Assembly (NCBI RefSeq): GCF_011682065.1
Contig: NZ_VUYU01000006.1
Coordinates: 310,001 to 374,000, forward strand
From: Massilia rubra
GTDB taxonomy: Bacteria; Pseudomonadota; Gammaproteobacteria; Burkholderiales; Burkholderiaceae_D
Direction of reading: 5' to 3'
DNA: 64,000 nucleotides
In this document: positions 10,256 to 22,345 of the stretch, in pieces
Layout: each line of letters opens with the position of its first letter
Position numbering within the stretch: the first letter of the stretch is position 1
Notes under the pieces: generated by a model
The model's database searches: none
What the model was told of the DNA's origin: nothing
The model's input: the letters and a program-made list of their open reading frames with translations, nothing else
Translations under genes and position numbers: made by a program

Positions 10256-12703
10256 TCATTCCGCGCTCGCCGCCGGCACCAGGATATCGCGGTTGCCATT
10301 CGACTGCATCGGCGAGACCACCCCGCTGTTTTCCATCTGCTCCAGCAAACGTGCCGCGCGGTTGTAGCCGATGCGCAAGTGACGCTGCACCAGCGAGATC
10401 GAGGCGCGCCGGTTCTTGAGCACCACCTGCACCGCCTGGTCGTACATCGGATCGGCCTCGCCGCCGGCCTCGCCCGACGCGCCACCTTCCGCGCCGCCCT
10501 CGCCTTCGAGCGTGCCGCCTTCGAGAATGCCTTCAATATAGTTCGGCGCGCCCGACAGCTTGAGGTGGGCCACCACCCGGTGCACTTCCTCATCGGACAC
10601 AAACGCGCCGTGCACCCGCACCGGCAAACCGGTGCCTGGCGGCATGTACAGCATGTCGCCCATGCCCAGCAGCGCTTCCGCACCCATCTGGTCGAGAATG
10701 GTGCGCGAATCGATCTTGGACGACACCTGGAACGCAATCCGGGTCGGAATATTTGCCTTGATCAGGCCGGTAATCACGTCCACCGACGGCCGCTGCGTCG
10801 CCAGGATCAGGTGCAGGCCGGCCGCACGGGCCTTTTGCGCGATGCGGGCAATCAATTCCTCGACCTTTTTGCCGACGACCATCATCAGGTCGGCCAGCTC
10901 GTCGATGATGATGACGATGGTCGGCAGTTTTTCCAGCGGTTCCGGCGAATCGGGCGTGATGCTGAACGGATTCGGAATATGTTCCTCGCGCTTGGCCGCC
11001 TCGGCGATCTTGGCATTGTAGCCGGCCAGGTTACGCACGCCCAGCTTACTCATGAGCTTGTAGCGGCGCTCCATCTCGTTCACCGCCCAGTTCAGCGCAT
11101 GGCCGGCCTGGCGCATGTCGGTCACCACGGGCGCCAGCAAGTGCGGAATGCCTTCGTACACCGACATCTCCAGCATCTTCGGATCGATCAGGATCATGCG
11201 CACGTCGGCCGGGTCGGACTTGTACAGCAGCGACAGAATGGTCGCATTGATCCCCACCGATTTACCCGAACCGGTGGTGCCGGCCACCAGCAAGTGCGGC
11301 ATCTTGGCCAGGTCGGCAATGACAGCCTTGCCGGCAATATCCTTGCCCAGCGCCACGGTCAGTTGCGAGGTGCTGTCGTTATAGATCTTGGAGCCGACGA
11401 TTTCGGTCAGGCGCACGATCTGGCGCTTTGGATTAGGCAACTCCAGCGCCATGAAATTCTTGCCGGGAATGGTTTCCACGACGCGGATCGAGGTCAGCGA
11501 CAGCGAGCGCGCCAGGTCGCGCGCCAGGCCGACGATCTGGCTGCCCTTCACGCCCGTGGCTGGTTCGATTTCGTAGCGCGTCACCACCGGACCCGGATAC
11601 GCGGCCACCACCTTGGCATCGACGCCGAAGTCGGACAGTTTCTTTTCGATCAGGCGGCTGGTGAATTCCAGCGTTTCCACCGACACGGTTTCCTGCACTT
11701 CCGGCGCGTCGTCGAGCAGGGACAGCGGCGGCAGGGACGAGTCGCCCGGCAAGTCGCGGAACAGCGGAGCCTGGCGTTCGGCCGGCTTCTCGATCTTGAG
11801 CTCGGGCCGGCTCTCGACCTTGCCGGCGAGCGGGCGTGGCGCCAGCGGCGCCAGTTGCTCCACCGGCTTGTCGAACTGCTTTTCTTTCAGCGCGCGTTCG
11901 GACTGGACCACTTCCATCACCTGCGGCTCGATCCGGACCGGCGCCGCCACCCCATGCTTGGCGCGCTCGTGCACCACCACTTCATCGCGCTTGACGGCCG
12001 CCACTTCGCCCTGCTTGCGGTCTTCGCGGTCCTGGTAGCGCAGGCGGAACCAGTCGATGGCGTTTTCGATCGCGCCGCCGATGCGCTCGGCCACGCCCAT
12101 CCACGAGACGTGGAAGAACAGGCTGAAGCCCAGTCCGAACAGCAACAGCAGCAGCAAGGTCGCGCCGGTGAATCCGAACGCCGAATGGGCCGCGTGCCCG
12201 ATCAACTGGCCCAGCACCCCGCCCGGCGCGCGCGGCAATTGCACCGACAGCGACCACATGCGCAAAAATTCCAGTCCCAGGCTGCCGGCAAACAAGACCG
12301 CGAAGCCGATCCAGCGGATGGTCGCTTCCTGCTGGTGTTCGGGATCTTCTTCTGTTTCCAGCACAAACTTTTGATTCAGCGAGCGATAGCCCTTCCAGAG
12401 GATGCGCAGGAAACAGATGCACCACCACCAGGCCGAGAAGCCGAAAATGAACAGCAGCAGATCGGCCAGGTAGGCGCCCGCGCGCCCGCCCAGGTTGCTC
12501 ACCTGCGATACCTGCACCTCGTGCGACCAGCCCGGATCACCCTTGTTATAGGTGAGCAGGATCATGACGAAATACAGGAACACCACGGCCAGCGCGATCC
12601 AGCGCGCCTCGGACAGCAGGCGCACCACGCGGTTCGGCAAGGGCTGCCGGGTGACCGGCTTTCGGGTGTAACTGGCGTTGGGAGATTGGCTTGTCTTAGG
12701 CAT
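10256..12703 (-). CDS. ftsK: DNA translocase FtsK
   Basis: 815 aa. Four membrane segments occupy residues about 33-52, 78-102, 130-147 and 176-198 and anchor it at the septum. A charged/Pro linker spans about 215-340. The alpha/beta motor follows, with Walker A GTTGSGKS at 475-482 and Walker B around VRMILIDPK (501-509). The gamma winged helix at the C terminus ([20 protein letters not shown]) reads KOPS. It pumps chromosome ends through the division septum and activates XerCD at dif. The linker is short compared with E. coli, which is normal for betaproteobacteria. It sits upstream of lolA. Confidence 0.97.
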   Translation of the reverse strand: MPKTSQSPNASYTRKPVTRQPLPNRVVRLLSEARWIALAVVFLYFVMILLTYNKGDPGWSHEVQVSQVSNLGGRAGAYLADLLLFIFGFSAWWWCICFLRILWKGYRSLNQKFVLETEEDPEHQQEATIRWIGFAVLFAGSLGLEFLRMWSLSVQLPRAPGGVLGQLIGHAAHSAFGFTGATLLLLLLFGLGFSLFFHVSWMGVAERIGGAIENAIDWFRLRYQDREDRKQGEVAAVKRDEVVVHERAKHGVAAPVRIEPQVMEVVQSERALKEKQFDKPVEQLAPLAPRPLAGKVESRPELKIEKPAERQAPLFRDLPGDSSLPPLSLLDDAPEVQETVSVETLEFTSRLIEKKLSDFGVDAKVVAAYPGPVVTRYEIEPATGVKGSQIVGLARDLARSLSLTSIRVVETIPGKNFMALELPNPKRQIVRLTEIVGSKIYNDSTSQLTVALGKDIAGKAVIADLAKMPHLLVAGTTGSGKSVGINATILSLLYKSDPADVRMILIDPKMLEMSVYEGIPHLLAPVVTDMRQAGHALNWAVNEMERRYKLMSKLGVRNLAGYNAKIAEAAKREEHIPNPFSITPDSPEPLEKLPTIVIIIDELADLMMVVGKKVEELIARIAQKARAAGLHLILATQRPSVDVITGLIKANIPTRIAFQVSSKIDSRTILDQMGAEALLGMGDMLYMPPGTGLPVRVHGAFVSDEEVHRVVAHLKLSGAPNYIEGILEGGTLEGEGGAEGGASGEAGGEADPMYDQAVQVVLKNRRASISLVQRHLRIGYNRAARLLEQMENSGVVSPMQSNGNRDILVPAASAE

Positions 12704-12800
12704 TCTTGTTACTTACAGTGCTGCCGCAATGATGGCGACATATATGACGATGTTGACGATGCGCTCATTCTAAGCCATCCAGAGGGCATCGGGCCCATGA

Positions 12801-12830
12801 TTCATGCTAGGGCGCATCATGGACTATAAT
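12801..12830 (+). promoter_or_regulatory. Likely sigma-70 promoter of trxB
   Basis: TTCATG (12801-12806), an 18-bp spacer and a perfect TATAAT (12825-12830) point towards trxB, whose start codon lies 92 bp downstream. ftsK diverges on the other side. The -35 box matches the consensus only moderately. Confidence 0.55.
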
Positions 12831-12864
12831 CGAGGGTGCGCAATTGAATTTCCGCGCCACTTGA

Positions 12865-13878
<1,014 letters not shown>

Positions 13879-13894
13879 TTAGGTAACGAAAACA

Positions 13895-14560
13895 ATGCCG
13901 ATGAAAGACTTTTCCGATCTGAAATCCTTGCGCGAACAGCTCAAGGGCAAGGACGAAGCGCGCGCGCGCGAAAAAGCCGAGCGCGAAGAACGCGAACGGG
14001 TGGCCGCGCAAGAAGCCAACCTGTTCAACAGCGCCATCGGCGGCGTCAAGAAGCTGCCCGAGTCGAACCGCTTCGTGCCCAACGCCCCGCCCGGCATCAA
14101 GCTCAAGGTCAAGCCGGCCAAGGTGTTCGGCAGCCAGGCCGAGGATGATGCTGCGGTGCTGCGCGAGTCGCTCTCGGACCAGTTCGAGGTCGACCACCTG
14201 CTCGAAGACGATCCCAGCCTGAGTTTTTCTCGCGCCGGGATCGGCACTGACGTGGTGCGCAAGCTGCGCAAGGGCTACTGGCCTGTACAGGACGAGCTCG
14301 ACCTGCACGGCCTGCGCCGCGATGCCGCGCGCGACGCCATCGGCGAGTTCCTGCATAATGCCGGCCGGCGCAAGCTGCGCTGCGTGTGCGTGATCCACGG
14401 CAAGGGCCTCGGCTCGGCCGGCGGCGAACCGGTGCTGCGCTCCATGGTGCACAGCTGGCTGGAGCAGAAGGATGAAGTGATTGCCTTCTGCGCGGCGAAT
14501 GTGGACGGGCGCAGCCATGGCGCCCTGATTGTGTTGCTCAAGTCGGCCATCGGCACCTGA
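13895..14560 (+). CDS. Smr (MutS2 C-terminal) domain protein
   Basis: 221 aa. Residues 1-50 are a highly charged helix rich in Arg/Glu. The Smr domain occupies about 127-215, with DELDLHGLRRDAARDAIGEF (the D-x-HG motif) and VCVIHGKGLGS (the HGKG motif). Stand-alone Smr proteins act as DNA or RNA nicking nucleases; some rescue stalled ribosomes by cleaving mRNA (SmrB). Start ATG at 13895; M3 is equally possible. It follows trxB closely. Confidence 0.85.
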   Translation: MPMKDFSDLKSLREQLKGKDEARAREKAEREERERVAAQEANLFNSAIGGVKKLPESNRFVPNAPPGIKLKVKPAKVFGSQAEDDAAVLRESLSDQFEVDHLLEDDPSLSFSRAGIGTDVVRKLRKGYWPVQDELDLHGLRRDAARDAIGEFLHNAGRRKLRCVCVIHGKGLGSAGGEPVLRSMVHSWLEQKDEVIAFCAANVDGRSHGALIVLLKSAIGT

Positions 14561-14659
14561 ATCGGACCCACCCTCGCGCCCGCTATTTTCCCGGGCGCAC
14601 CTCTTACACTGTCCATCGTGCCGGGCGCATGTTAGGCTAGCAATATTCGCCACAGTACA

Positions 14660-15277
14660 GTGCACCGCATGACCCTCATTACGCTCATCGAAATCATGGC
14701 GATCCTGGTCGGCGCTTTCTCCGGCTTCATTGAAGCGCGGCGCAAGCGCATGGATCTGGTCGGCGTGTTCACCGTGGCCTTCATCACCGCGTTCGGCGGC
14801 GGCACCCTGCGCGACATCCTGCTCGACCGGCGCCCGCTGTTCTGGGTCACGCACCAGGAATACGCGATTCTCATCTTTGTCCTGGCGCTGATGGCCGCGC
14901 CGCTGATCCGCACCTTGCGCCAGATCGTGTCGGAACGGCTGATCGTGGTGGCCGATGCGGTGGGGCTGGGATTGTTCTCGATTGCCGGGGTGGCCTCGGC
15001 GCTGGAAGCGCACATGCCGATTTTCATCGCCTCGATGATGGGCGTGATTACCGGGATCTTCGGCGGCGTGCTGCGCGATATTGTGTGTAACGAGGTGCCG
15101 ATGGTGTTCCGCGATGGGAAACCTTACGCCATTTGCGCGTTTATCGGCAGTTGGATGTATCTGATAATGAAAAAATTCGGGGCCGATCCCGACCTGGCCT
15201 TGTGGTCGAGCGCCACGGTGATCAGCGGGCTGCGCCTGCTGACGTGGAAATTCGACATGCGCATGGGGCGCTCGTAG
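14660..15277 (+). CDS. TRIC-type (YicG/UPF0126) membrane channel protein
   Basis: 205 aa with seven hydrophobic segments and two internally related halves, each carrying the family signature: FITAFGGGTLRDILLDRRP in the first and GVITGIFGGVLRDIVCNEVP in the second. Prokaryotic TRIC proteins are trimeric monovalent cation channels; older databases call them glycine transporters. ATG at 14669 (M4) is an alternative start. Confidence 0.85.
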   Translation: MHRMTLITLIEIMAILVGAFSGFIEARRKRMDLVGVFTVAFITAFGGGTLRDILLDRRPLFWVTHQEYAILIFVLALMAAPLIRTLRQIVSERLIVVADAVGLGLFSIAGVASALEAHMPIFIASMMGVITGIFGGVLRDIVCNEVPMVFRDGKPYAICAFIGSWMYLIMKKFGADPDLALWSSATVISGLRLLTWKFDMRMGRS

Positions 15278-15552
15278 AATTTCCCGTTCAAATAGTTCTG
15301 GCCGGGTCAGTGCGGCTAACGCTTGTGATGACGCTTTCAAGCGCTGCGCTAAACGTGATTGTGATTTTTAGCGAACAGCAGCGGATGCCTTGCAAGGCGC
15401 AAGGCGCCCGCCGCTGGAAGCTGGACATGACAAGAATTTATGCGCACTTGCTTAGCGGGTGTCGACGAAACAGCACTGCGATTGACCGGCCGGCACCAGT
15501 TTGACGACGCGCACGCGCTGCGAGACGGTCGTTGGTGCGCAGGAGGCGCGCC

Positions 15553-16029
15553 TCAAGTCCAGCGGTTTTCAATCGATTTGAATGCATTGTCCTTCACGTG
15601 GCGCGCCATCCCATCCCACGTTCCCGCGTTGCGCGCAAGGTGGAACTTGATATCAAATTCATTCCTCTTGAGCTCCATATTTTGCACCATCTCACGTGAG
15701 GCGCGGCTTGGATGCATACCGGCTCCAAGATAGAACCCTCTGGCGGTTGCGGCAACATTGAGTGCCTCGATACGGCCGAGGCAGTTCATCACCGCCTCCA
15801 GCGCAGCAAGATAGAGCAATATGGACCCCAAGCCCGATCCGTGCGGCAAAGCGGTCATGGTGTGAATTTCCAGGGCATTGTCATTGAGCTTATAGTCGAG
15901 GTACCCATGGTAGAGGGCAGCGGCGCCATCCAGTCCGACATAGCTAATGCGGCTTTCGGACCCCGGAATTGGGTTCCTCACGATTGAAGTTTGCACTCTG
16001 ACCCCAGTGGGACTTGAGAAAATTGTCAT
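15553..16029 (-). CDS. GNAT-like protein, unknown substrate
   Basis: 158 aa. LPHGSGLGSILLYLAALEAVM (about residues 61-81) resembles the acetyl-CoA loop and helix of GNAT enzymes, and NVAATARGFYLGAGMHPSRA resembles the following strand and helix. The C-terminal half is unusual. No close neighbours; 275 bp without a gene separate it from the TRIC gene. The acetyltransferase call is tentative. Confidence 0.5.
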   Translation of the reverse strand: MTIFSSPTGVRVQTSIVRNPIPGSESRISYVGLDGAAALYHGYLDYKLNDNALEIHTMTALPHGSGLGSILLYLAALEAVMNCLGRIEALNVAATARGFYLGAGMHPSRASREMVQNMELKRNEFDIKFHLARNAGTWDGMARHVKDNAFKSIENRWT

Positions 16030-16407
16030 GCTTAGCCTTATTTAATGATACAGGTCGCTCCGTGCATTAGATGCACAAGATGCAATAGTCGCAGCATACA
16101 CTCGCGCTGGCGCCGAGGTCAATGCGTGCTGCATGCGCAGCACCAAGACGTGGCTCGCGCCGGTGTCGAGCAGTTCGCCAACCTGCATCACAGCTACCCC
16201 GCAGGCCGGATTCGGTAGTCTGTCAGCAAGCGATCAAGCAAGGGGGAAAGCACATCGCCGACCCGCGTCATGGAGGTCGGACCGTAGCGGATTGTCGGCA
16301 AACATCGCTTTCCAGAGCCGGGGCGTGCGCTGATACAGGCTTCGAGTATTCCTGTTGGCGTGCAAGCCTGGCTTGTCCCCGGTTAGGGGATTAATTGCTG
16401 AGCAGAC
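16030..16407. other. Intergenic stretch without a supported gene
   Basis: 378 bp between the GNAT-like gene and glnB. The open frames here have implausible Arg/Ser/Pro-rich composition. One short plus-strand reading (around 16136-16215, AQHQDVARAGVEQFANLHHSY) has protein-like composition and may be a fragment of a lost gene. I see no clear promoter, RNA or repeat. Confidence 0.4.
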
Positions 16408-16785
<378 letters not shown>

Positions 16786-16816
16786 CTATTGTCGCTATTG
16801 TAAACGACCGACTGTG

Positions 16817-18886
16817 CTATTTCCCGACTTCATCCGGAATCCTGGCCAGGTCGGCTTGCCACACGACCGCCTCGGCGTCGCTCGGGGCGCGCCAGTCGCC
16901 ACGCGGCGAGAGCGATCCGCCATTGCCGACCTTCGGCCCGTTGGGCACGCACGAGCGCTTGAACTGGCTGATCTTGAAGAAGCGGTATACAAACGTGCCC
17001 AGGTGCTTTTTGATGTCCGCCAGCGCGTATTGATTGCGGCTGGCGTGCAGCGCATCGGGCCAGGCGCCCTGCTCGCGGTCGTTCCAGGCCGACCACGCCA
17101 GGAACGCCACTTTCGACGGCGCAAAACCATAGCGCAAGATGTAGTACAGATTAAAATCCTGCAGCTCGTACGGTCCGATCGAACTTTCCGTGCTCTGCGC
17201 CGGCTTATCTTCGCCCGCCTTGCCCGGCACCAGTTCGGGGCTGATTTCGGTCGCCAGCACCTGCAGCAGCACGTCCGAGCCGCCGCGCCCGATCACGCCC
17301 GACTCGGCCACCCAGCGCACCAAATGGCTGATCAAGGTCTTGGGCACGCTGGCGTTCACGTTGTAGTGCGACATATGGTCGCCCACGCCGTAGGTACACC
17401 AGCCCAGCGCCAGCTCGCTCAGGTCGCCCGTGCCGATCACGATCCCGTTATGGAAGTTCGCCAGCCGGAACAGATGGCTGGTGCGCTCGCCGGCCTGCAC
17501 GTTTTCGAACGTGATGTCGTACGTCTCCTGCCCTGCCGCGTACGGATGGCCCAAATCCTTGAGCATCTGGATGCAACTCGGACGAATGTCGATCTCGTGC
17601 GCTTCGCAGCCGACCGCCTGCATCAGCGCGCGCGCCTGGCGCAGGGTCCGGTCGCTGGTGGCAAAACCCGGCATGGTGTAAGCGAGGATATTCGTGCGCG
17701 GCAGCTTCAGGTGGTCCATCGCCTTGGCGCAGACCAGCAGCGCGTGGGTCGAGTCGAGCCCGCCCGAGACACCGATGACCACCTTCTGCATGCCGCTCTG
17801 CGACAAGCGCTGCACCAGCGCCTGCACCTGGATGTGATACACCTCGGTGCAGCGCTCGTCGCGCCGCTGCGGGTCCGACGGCACATACGGGAAGCGCTCG
17901 ATTGCGCGGTTCAAGGCCAGCGCCTTGCCGCCGCCCGGCGCGCCCGGCAGCGCAAAACGCACCACCCGAAACGCCGCCACCTGCTGCGCATGGTGCCGCA
18001 CCTGCTGCGCGAACGTGGTGGTGTGCATGCGCTCGCGCGAGAGGCGCTCGAGGTCCACATCGCCGTAAATGATGTGCGAGTCGTCCTGGAAGCGCTCGGC
18101 CTCGGCCAGCAAGTCGCCTTTTTCGTAGATCAGGGTCTGGCCATCCCACGCCATGTCGGTCGACGATTCGCCGTTGCCCGCCGAGGTGTACAGGTAGGCC
18201 GCCAGGCAGCGCGCCGACTGCTGCGACACCAGTTGGTGCCGGTAGCCGCTCTTACCCACCAACACGTTCGACGCCGACAGGTTGACCAGCACCGTGGCCC
18301 CGGCCAGCGCCGCGAACGACGAGGGCGGAATCGGCACCCACACATCCTCGCAGATCTCCACATGAAAGCGCAGCAGCGCGATGCCCTCGACTTCGAACAG
18401 CAGGCCGGCGCCGAACGGCACGCTTTGACCCAGCAGCTCGATCTGGCCGCACGGCGCGCTGTCGGCGGGGCTGAACTGGCGCGCCTCGTAAAACTCGCCG
18501 TAGTTCGGCAGATAGCTTTTCGGGACCGCGCCGAGGATCTTCCCGCCCGCGACCACCACGCCGCAGTTGAACAGCTGATGCCCGACCCGCAGCGGCAGCC
18601 CGACCACCAGCGCCAGCGGCAGCTGCGCGCTCGCATCGACGACCGTGCGCAGGCTCGCTTCGCAGGCGTCGAGCAGCGCCGCCTGGTGAAACAGGTCCTC
18701 GCAGCTGTAGGCCGACAATCCCAGCTCGGGAAACGCCACCAGCGCCGCACCCTGCCGCGCCGCCGCTTCGGCCAGCGCGATGGTCTGGGCCGCGTTGAAG
18801 ACGGGATCGGCGATCTTGCAGCGTGGCGTGGCCACCGCGACCCGGGCGAAACCGTGCGAATAGAGGTTGAAGAAGTCGTTCTGCAT
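16817..18886 (-). CDS. nadE: Glutamine-dependent NAD+ synthetase
   Basis: 689 aa. The N-terminal carbon-nitrogen hydrolase domain has the triad E54 ([10 protein letters not shown]), K123 ([14 protein letters not shown]) and C179 ([11 protein letters not shown]), which releases ammonia from glutamine. The C-terminal synthetase has the PP-loop SGGLDST at 374-380 and the late [12 protein letters not shown] region. It makes NAD+ from nicotinate adenine dinucleotide. The start at 18886 is chosen by homology; the longer frame has an unlikely basic leader. It lies upstream of glnB, a linkage known for PII-regulated NadE enzymes. Confidence 0.94.
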   Translation of the reverse strand: MQNDFFNLYSHGFARVAVATPRCKIADPVFNAAQTIALAEAAARQGAALVAFPELGLSAYSCEDLFHQAALLDACEASLRTVVDASAQLPLALVVGLPLRVGHQLFNCGVVVAGGKILGAVPKSYLPNYGEFYEARQFSPADSAPCGQIELLGQSVPFGAGLLFEVEGIALLRFHVEICEDVWVPIPPSSFAALAGATVLVNLSASNVLVGKSGYRHQLVSQQSARCLAAYLYTSAGNGESSTDMAWDGQTLIYEKGDLLAEAERFQDDSHIIYGDVDLERLSRERMHTTTFAQQVRHHAQQVAAFRVVRFALPGAPGGGKALALNRAIERFPYVPSDPQRRDERCTEVYHIQVQALVQRLSQSGMQKVVIGVSGGLDSTHALLVCAKAMDHLKLPRTNILAYTMPGFATSDRTLRQARALMQAVGCEAHEIDIRPSCIQMLKDLGHPYAAGQETYDITFENVQAGERTSHLFRLANFHNGIVIGTGDLSELALGWCTYGVGDHMSHYNVNASVPKTLISHLVRWVAESGVIGRGGSDVLLQVLATEISPELVPGKAGEDKPAQSTESSIGPYELQDFNLYYILRYGFAPSKVAFLAWSAWNDREQGAWPDALHASRNQYALADIKKHLGTFVYRFFKISQFKRSCVPNGPKVGNGGSLSPRGDWRAPSDAEAVVWQADLARIPDEVGK

Positions 18887-19025
18887 GCAGTGTCTTTCGT
18901 AGGGTGGCGGCGCGCGCGGCAGGGCATCCGAACGCTTCGTGTCTTTTTGCGTAGAATGCAATGGACCGACCCGAACCACAGCCGGCGTCGCCCGCCAAAA
19001 TAATGGAATAGCCGATTCGACAAGA

Positions 19026-20165
19026 ATGAATTATCGCACGCATATCGTATCCTCTCTTTCCGAGATCGGCCAGAGCGCCTGGGACGCCCTGGCGTCATCC
19101 CAGGCCGCCGCCAATCCCTTTCTCTCCTTCCCCTTCCTCGACGCCTTGCACGAGTCGGGCAGCGCCTGCGCCGACACCGGCTGGCAGCCCCAGTTCCTGA
19201 CGCTGTACGACGGCGCCGAGCTGGTCGCCGCCATGCCGCTGTACGTCAAGATGCACTCCTACGGCGAATATGTGTTCGACTGGGCCTGGGCCGACGCTTA
19301 CCAGCGCAACGGCGTCGATTACTATCCGAAGCTGCTGTCGGCGATTCCGTTCACGCCGGTGACCGGGCCGCGTCTGCTGGCGCGCGACGCCGACGCCAGG
19401 GGCGCGCTGCTGGCCGCGCTGGTGGCAACGCAAAAAGCGTCCGACGTCTCCTCGACCCACATCCTGTACCCGCCGGACGACCAGGTAAAGCAATTGGAGG
19501 CGGCTGGCTTCATGCTGCGCAGCGGCGTGCAGTTCCACTGGCTCAACGCCGGCTACGCGGACTTCGACGCGTTCCTGGCCACGCTGGAGCAAAAGAAGCG
19601 CAAGAACATCCGCGCCGAACGGCGCAAGGTGCGCGAAGCCGGCGTGACGATGCGGCGCGTGCGCGGGGCCGATGCGACGGACGCAGATTGGCGCCTGTTC
19701 AACCGCTGCTACCAGCGCACCTACGCGGCGCACCGTTCCTCGCCTTATCTGAACCTCGATTTTTTCCAGCGCATCGGGCGCAGCATGCCGGACAATATTT
19801 TGCTGGTGATCGCCGAACGCGAAGGCCGGCCGATCGCCGCCTCGCTGGTGATCCACAGCGCCGACACCCTGTTCGGCCGCTACTGGGGCGAACTCGAACA
19901 CGTGCCCTGCCTGCACTTCGAAACGGCTTACTACCAGCCGCTCGAATTCTGCATCGAGCAAAACATCGGCGTGTTCGAAGGCGGCGCCCAGGGCGAGCAC
20001 AAAATGGCGCGCGGCTTCCTGCCGACCCGCACCTGGTCGGCGCATTGGCTGGCGCACCCGGCGTTTTCGGACGCGATCGAGCGCTTCCTGGAGCGCGAAA
20101 GCGGCGGCATCGACGAATACATCGATGAACTGAACGACCGCAATCCTTTCAAGGACCCCGCATGA
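19026..20165 (+). CDS. FemAB-like GNAT N-acetyltransferase (COG3146 type)
   Basis: 379 aa from ATG at 19026; the upstream in-frame ATG lacks support. The pattern matches the peptidogalycan biosynthesis/recognition family: [19 protein letters not shown] near the start, [23 protein letters not shown], then [18 protein letters not shown] and [17 protein letters not shown] near the end. Probably a cytosolic aminoacyl- or acyltransferase; the substrate is unknown. Its stop overlaps the next ATG (ATGA), so it is translationally coupled to the VOC gene. It diverges from nadE. Confidence 0.8.
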   Translation: MNYRTHIVSSLSEIGQSAWDALASSQAAANPFLSFPFLDALHESGSACADTGWQPQFLTLYDGAELVAAMPLYVKMHSYGEYVFDWAWADAYQRNGVDYYPKLLSAIPFTPVTGPRLLARDADARGALLAALVATQKASDVSSTHILYPPDDQVKQLEAAGFMLRSGVQFHWLNAGYADFDAFLATLEQKKRKNIRAERRKVREAGVTMRRVRGADATDADWRLFNRCYQRTYAAHRSSPYLNLDFFQRIGRSMPDNILLVIAEREGRPIAASLVIHSADTLFGRYWGELEHVPCLHFETAYYQPLEFCIEQNIGVFEGGAQGEHKMARGFLPTRTWSAHWLAHPAFSDAIERFLERESGGIDEYIDELNDRNPFKDPA

Positions 20166-20527
20166 TCTCGCACGTGTTCATCGGCGTCGCCGACTTTACG
20201 CGCGCGCTCGACTTCTACGCGGCGCTGATGCCGCAACTGGGCCTGGCGCTCAAGTTCAGCGATCCGGCCACACCATGGGCCGGCTGGATGAAGCCCGGCC
20301 ACCCGCGCCCGCTGTTCCTGATCGGCGCCCCGTTCGCCGGCCGGCACGACGCCGGCAACGGCCAGATGACGGCCCTGCTAGCGCCCTCGCGCGCGGCGGT
20401 CGACAGCGCCCACGCCACCGCCCTCGCCCACGGCGCCATCTGCGAAGGCGCGCCCGGCCTGCGTCCCGAGTATCATGCCAGCTACTACGGCGCCTATTTC
20501 CGTGATCTGGATGGCAACAAGCTGTGA
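20162..20527 (+). CDS. VOC (glyoxalase/bleomycin-resistance) family protein, ends at TGA in place of Cys
   Basis: 121 aa. The start HVFIGVADFTRALDFYAALM and the end YYGAYFRDLDGNKL are typical of VOC metal-dependent enzymes. Family relatives usually end DPDGNKLC-x-C-C-H. Here the codon after NKL is TGA, and the frame then continues GTC TGC TGT CAC GAG TAA (V-C-C-H-E, stop at 20543-20545). The last six residues are therefore lost, or the TGA is read through. ATGA overlap with the upstream GNAT gene. Confidence 0.8.
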   Translation: MISHVFIGVADFTRALDFYAALMPQLGLALKFSDPATPWAGWMKPGHPRPLFLIGAPFAGRHDAGNGQMTALLAPSRAAVDSAHATALAHGAICEGAPGLRPEYHASYYGAYFRDLDGNKL

Positions 20528-20620
20528 GTCTGCTGTCACGAGTAAATCAATGTAGCGGTGCCATCGGCAAATAGGGGCCATAATCGACCGTGTAGCTATT
20601 TCGGACACGGAAGGTTCAGC

Positions 20621-22291
20621 ATGGACATCTCCCAGATCACGGCGCCCGCGGCAAGCGGCGCCGGCCTTGTCACCCCCATCGCGACCAGCCGTACCGTCGC
20701 CACCGAGCAGGCCCAGAACCTGAGTTTCCTTGGCGTCGCGCCGACCACGGTGGACCTGTCGAGCTCGGGACGCTTCCTGTCGCTGGCCTCCCTGTTCCAG
20801 AAAAAGACGCTGGAACTGCACACCTCGGTCCTTGCCAACGCCGATGCCTCGAAGGCCTTTGCCGATGCCGCCGTCGCGGCGGCGGCCGTGGCCGGCGCTT
20901 TCGACGAACTCCAGACCAGCGCGGTTGACAGCAACGGGCTGCCAACCGACACCCTGGATGGCCAATCGCTGCAATCGCAATTTTTCCAGCAACTTGGCGG
21001 TGCGCCGGACGATGCCGAAGCCAGCCTGGCCGCCATCGGCCTGGCCTTTACGGGGGCGACCAGCAGCGCCGCCGGCAAGCTGACGGTGGATGACGCAGTG
21101 CTGGAAGAGGCCTTTCGCCGCGACCCGGTCGCCACCTCGGCGCTGCTGGAACGCGCCGCCGATGCCTTCGTGGGCGTGGTCGGCACGCAAATCCAGGCGC
21201 AGGTCGCCAACCTCTCTTTCCTTGATGACGACAGCGTGTTTGGCGCCGCCTTGCCGCTGCCCGGCGCTGCCCCGCCAGAAATTGCCGCCGCGCCAGGCTA
21301 TCTGACTGCCCAGCCGGCCAGCTATACGGACAATATGTTCCTCCAGAACCTGGTGAACGAGACCTTGTGCAATGACGAGGACGCGCCTGTTGCCCTGGCC
21401 GACTTTGTCGACGAAAACGGTGTCGCCGTTCAGCCGAACTTGGTTGCCTCGCCGCAAGCAGAGGCGCCGCCTCAGGGAGCGCGCGTGGCCGCGCCGGCGG
21501 ACGCACCCGAGCTGCAAGCCATCGCCGGCAGCGCCGTCCAGGCCGAGGCACGCCCGGGCGCAGCGCCCGTGTCCGTGTCGCCAGCGTTGCCAGGCGCGCC
21601 GGCAGCGCCGCCGGTTGCCTCACCGCTTGCGTCACCGTTGAGTACCCAAGACCCGATTCAATCAGCCCCCACGGCCGCCACGCCGGCGGCGCCCCCGCTC
21701 GCCGGACCCGACGCCACGGCAAGCAACGCTGTCGGCGTTGCCCAACAGGCAAGCGTCCTTGCACAACAGTTGCAGGCGGAGCGCGCGGTGGCACGCGAGC
21801 TCGACGAGAAAATCGCCGGCGCCAGCGACGCCGTGCGCGCCGCGCTGGCCGACGACATCGCCCGCCGCGACGCCAGCCGGGCCGGCCAGCTCAACGCCGA
21901 CAGGACCACGGCCCAGCTGCGCGCGGACCCGCCCGATCCAGCCGTCACCGCCCCGGTCGCGCCGGATCGGTTTGCGCGGCCGGCGGACGCTGTGCGAACG
22001 GCCACGACAACGCAGTCTGCAAGCGCGCCCCAGGACACGGACCGGAACCTCACCGCGCAGCCGCCGCCCGTGCCGGCGCCCGACCAGGCCCAACTGGCCG
22101 CGCGCGACCCGGCCATTGCCGCCGCCATCGCCGCCTACAACGTCAACACCGGTCCGTTTGCGGCACAAAACGGCAGGCCCGAGATGCAGCCGCCCAAGGC
22201 CAAGCCGGTGGCGCCGGTCGCCGCTGTCACCAGGGTGGACGCCGCCGAGGCGCTCGGCACGCCTGGCGACGGATCGGCGCCATTGCGGTAA
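20621..22291 (+). CDS. Large Ala/Pro-rich protein, unknown
   Basis: 556 aa from ATG at 20621, preceded by GGAAGG. Residues 1-210 look folded (TVDLSSSGRFLSLASLFQKK, ASKAFADAAVAAAAVAGAFDEL), somewhat like the amphipathic helices of flagellar or secreted structural proteins. About 215-360 and 430-556 are low-complexity Ala/Pro/Gln-rich. A helical segment sits between (QASVLAQQLQAERAVARELDEK). No signal peptide. No family recognised; a secreted or surface-associated role is only a guess. Confidence 0.65.
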   Translation: MDISQITAPAASGAGLVTPIATSRTVATEQAQNLSFLGVAPTTVDLSSSGRFLSLASLFQKKTLELHTSVLANADASKAFADAAVAAAAVAGAFDELQTSAVDSNGLPTDTLDGQSLQSQFFQQLGGAPDDAEASLAAIGLAFTGATSSAAGKLTVDDAVLEEAFRRDPVATSALLERAADAFVGVVGTQIQAQVANLSFLDDDSVFGAALPLPGAAPPEIAAAPGYLTAQPASYTDNMFLQNLVNETLCNDEDAPVALADFVDENGVAVQPNLVASPQAEAPPQGARVAAPADAPELQAIAGSAVQAEARPGAAPVSVSPALPGAPAAPPVASPLASPLSTQDPIQSAPTAATPAAPPLAGPDATASNAVGVAQQASVLAQQLQAERAVARELDEKIAGASDAVRAALADDIARRDASRAGQLNADRTTAQLRADPPDPAVTAPVAPDRFARPADAVRTATTTQSASAPQDTDRNLTAQPPPVPAPDQAQLAARDPAIAAAIAAYNVNTGPFAAQNGRPEMQPPKAKPVAPVAAVTRVDAAEALGTPGDGSAPLR

Positions 22292-22345
22292 AGCGACGAA
22301 TCGGCAGTGCACGCACAGAAGTCTGCGCGGCGGAACGATGTCGCT

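Noticed and set aside
16122-16394. Possible gene in the glnB upstream gap
   Set aside because: Composition is not protein-like over most of its length, and no ribosome site or family match is seen.
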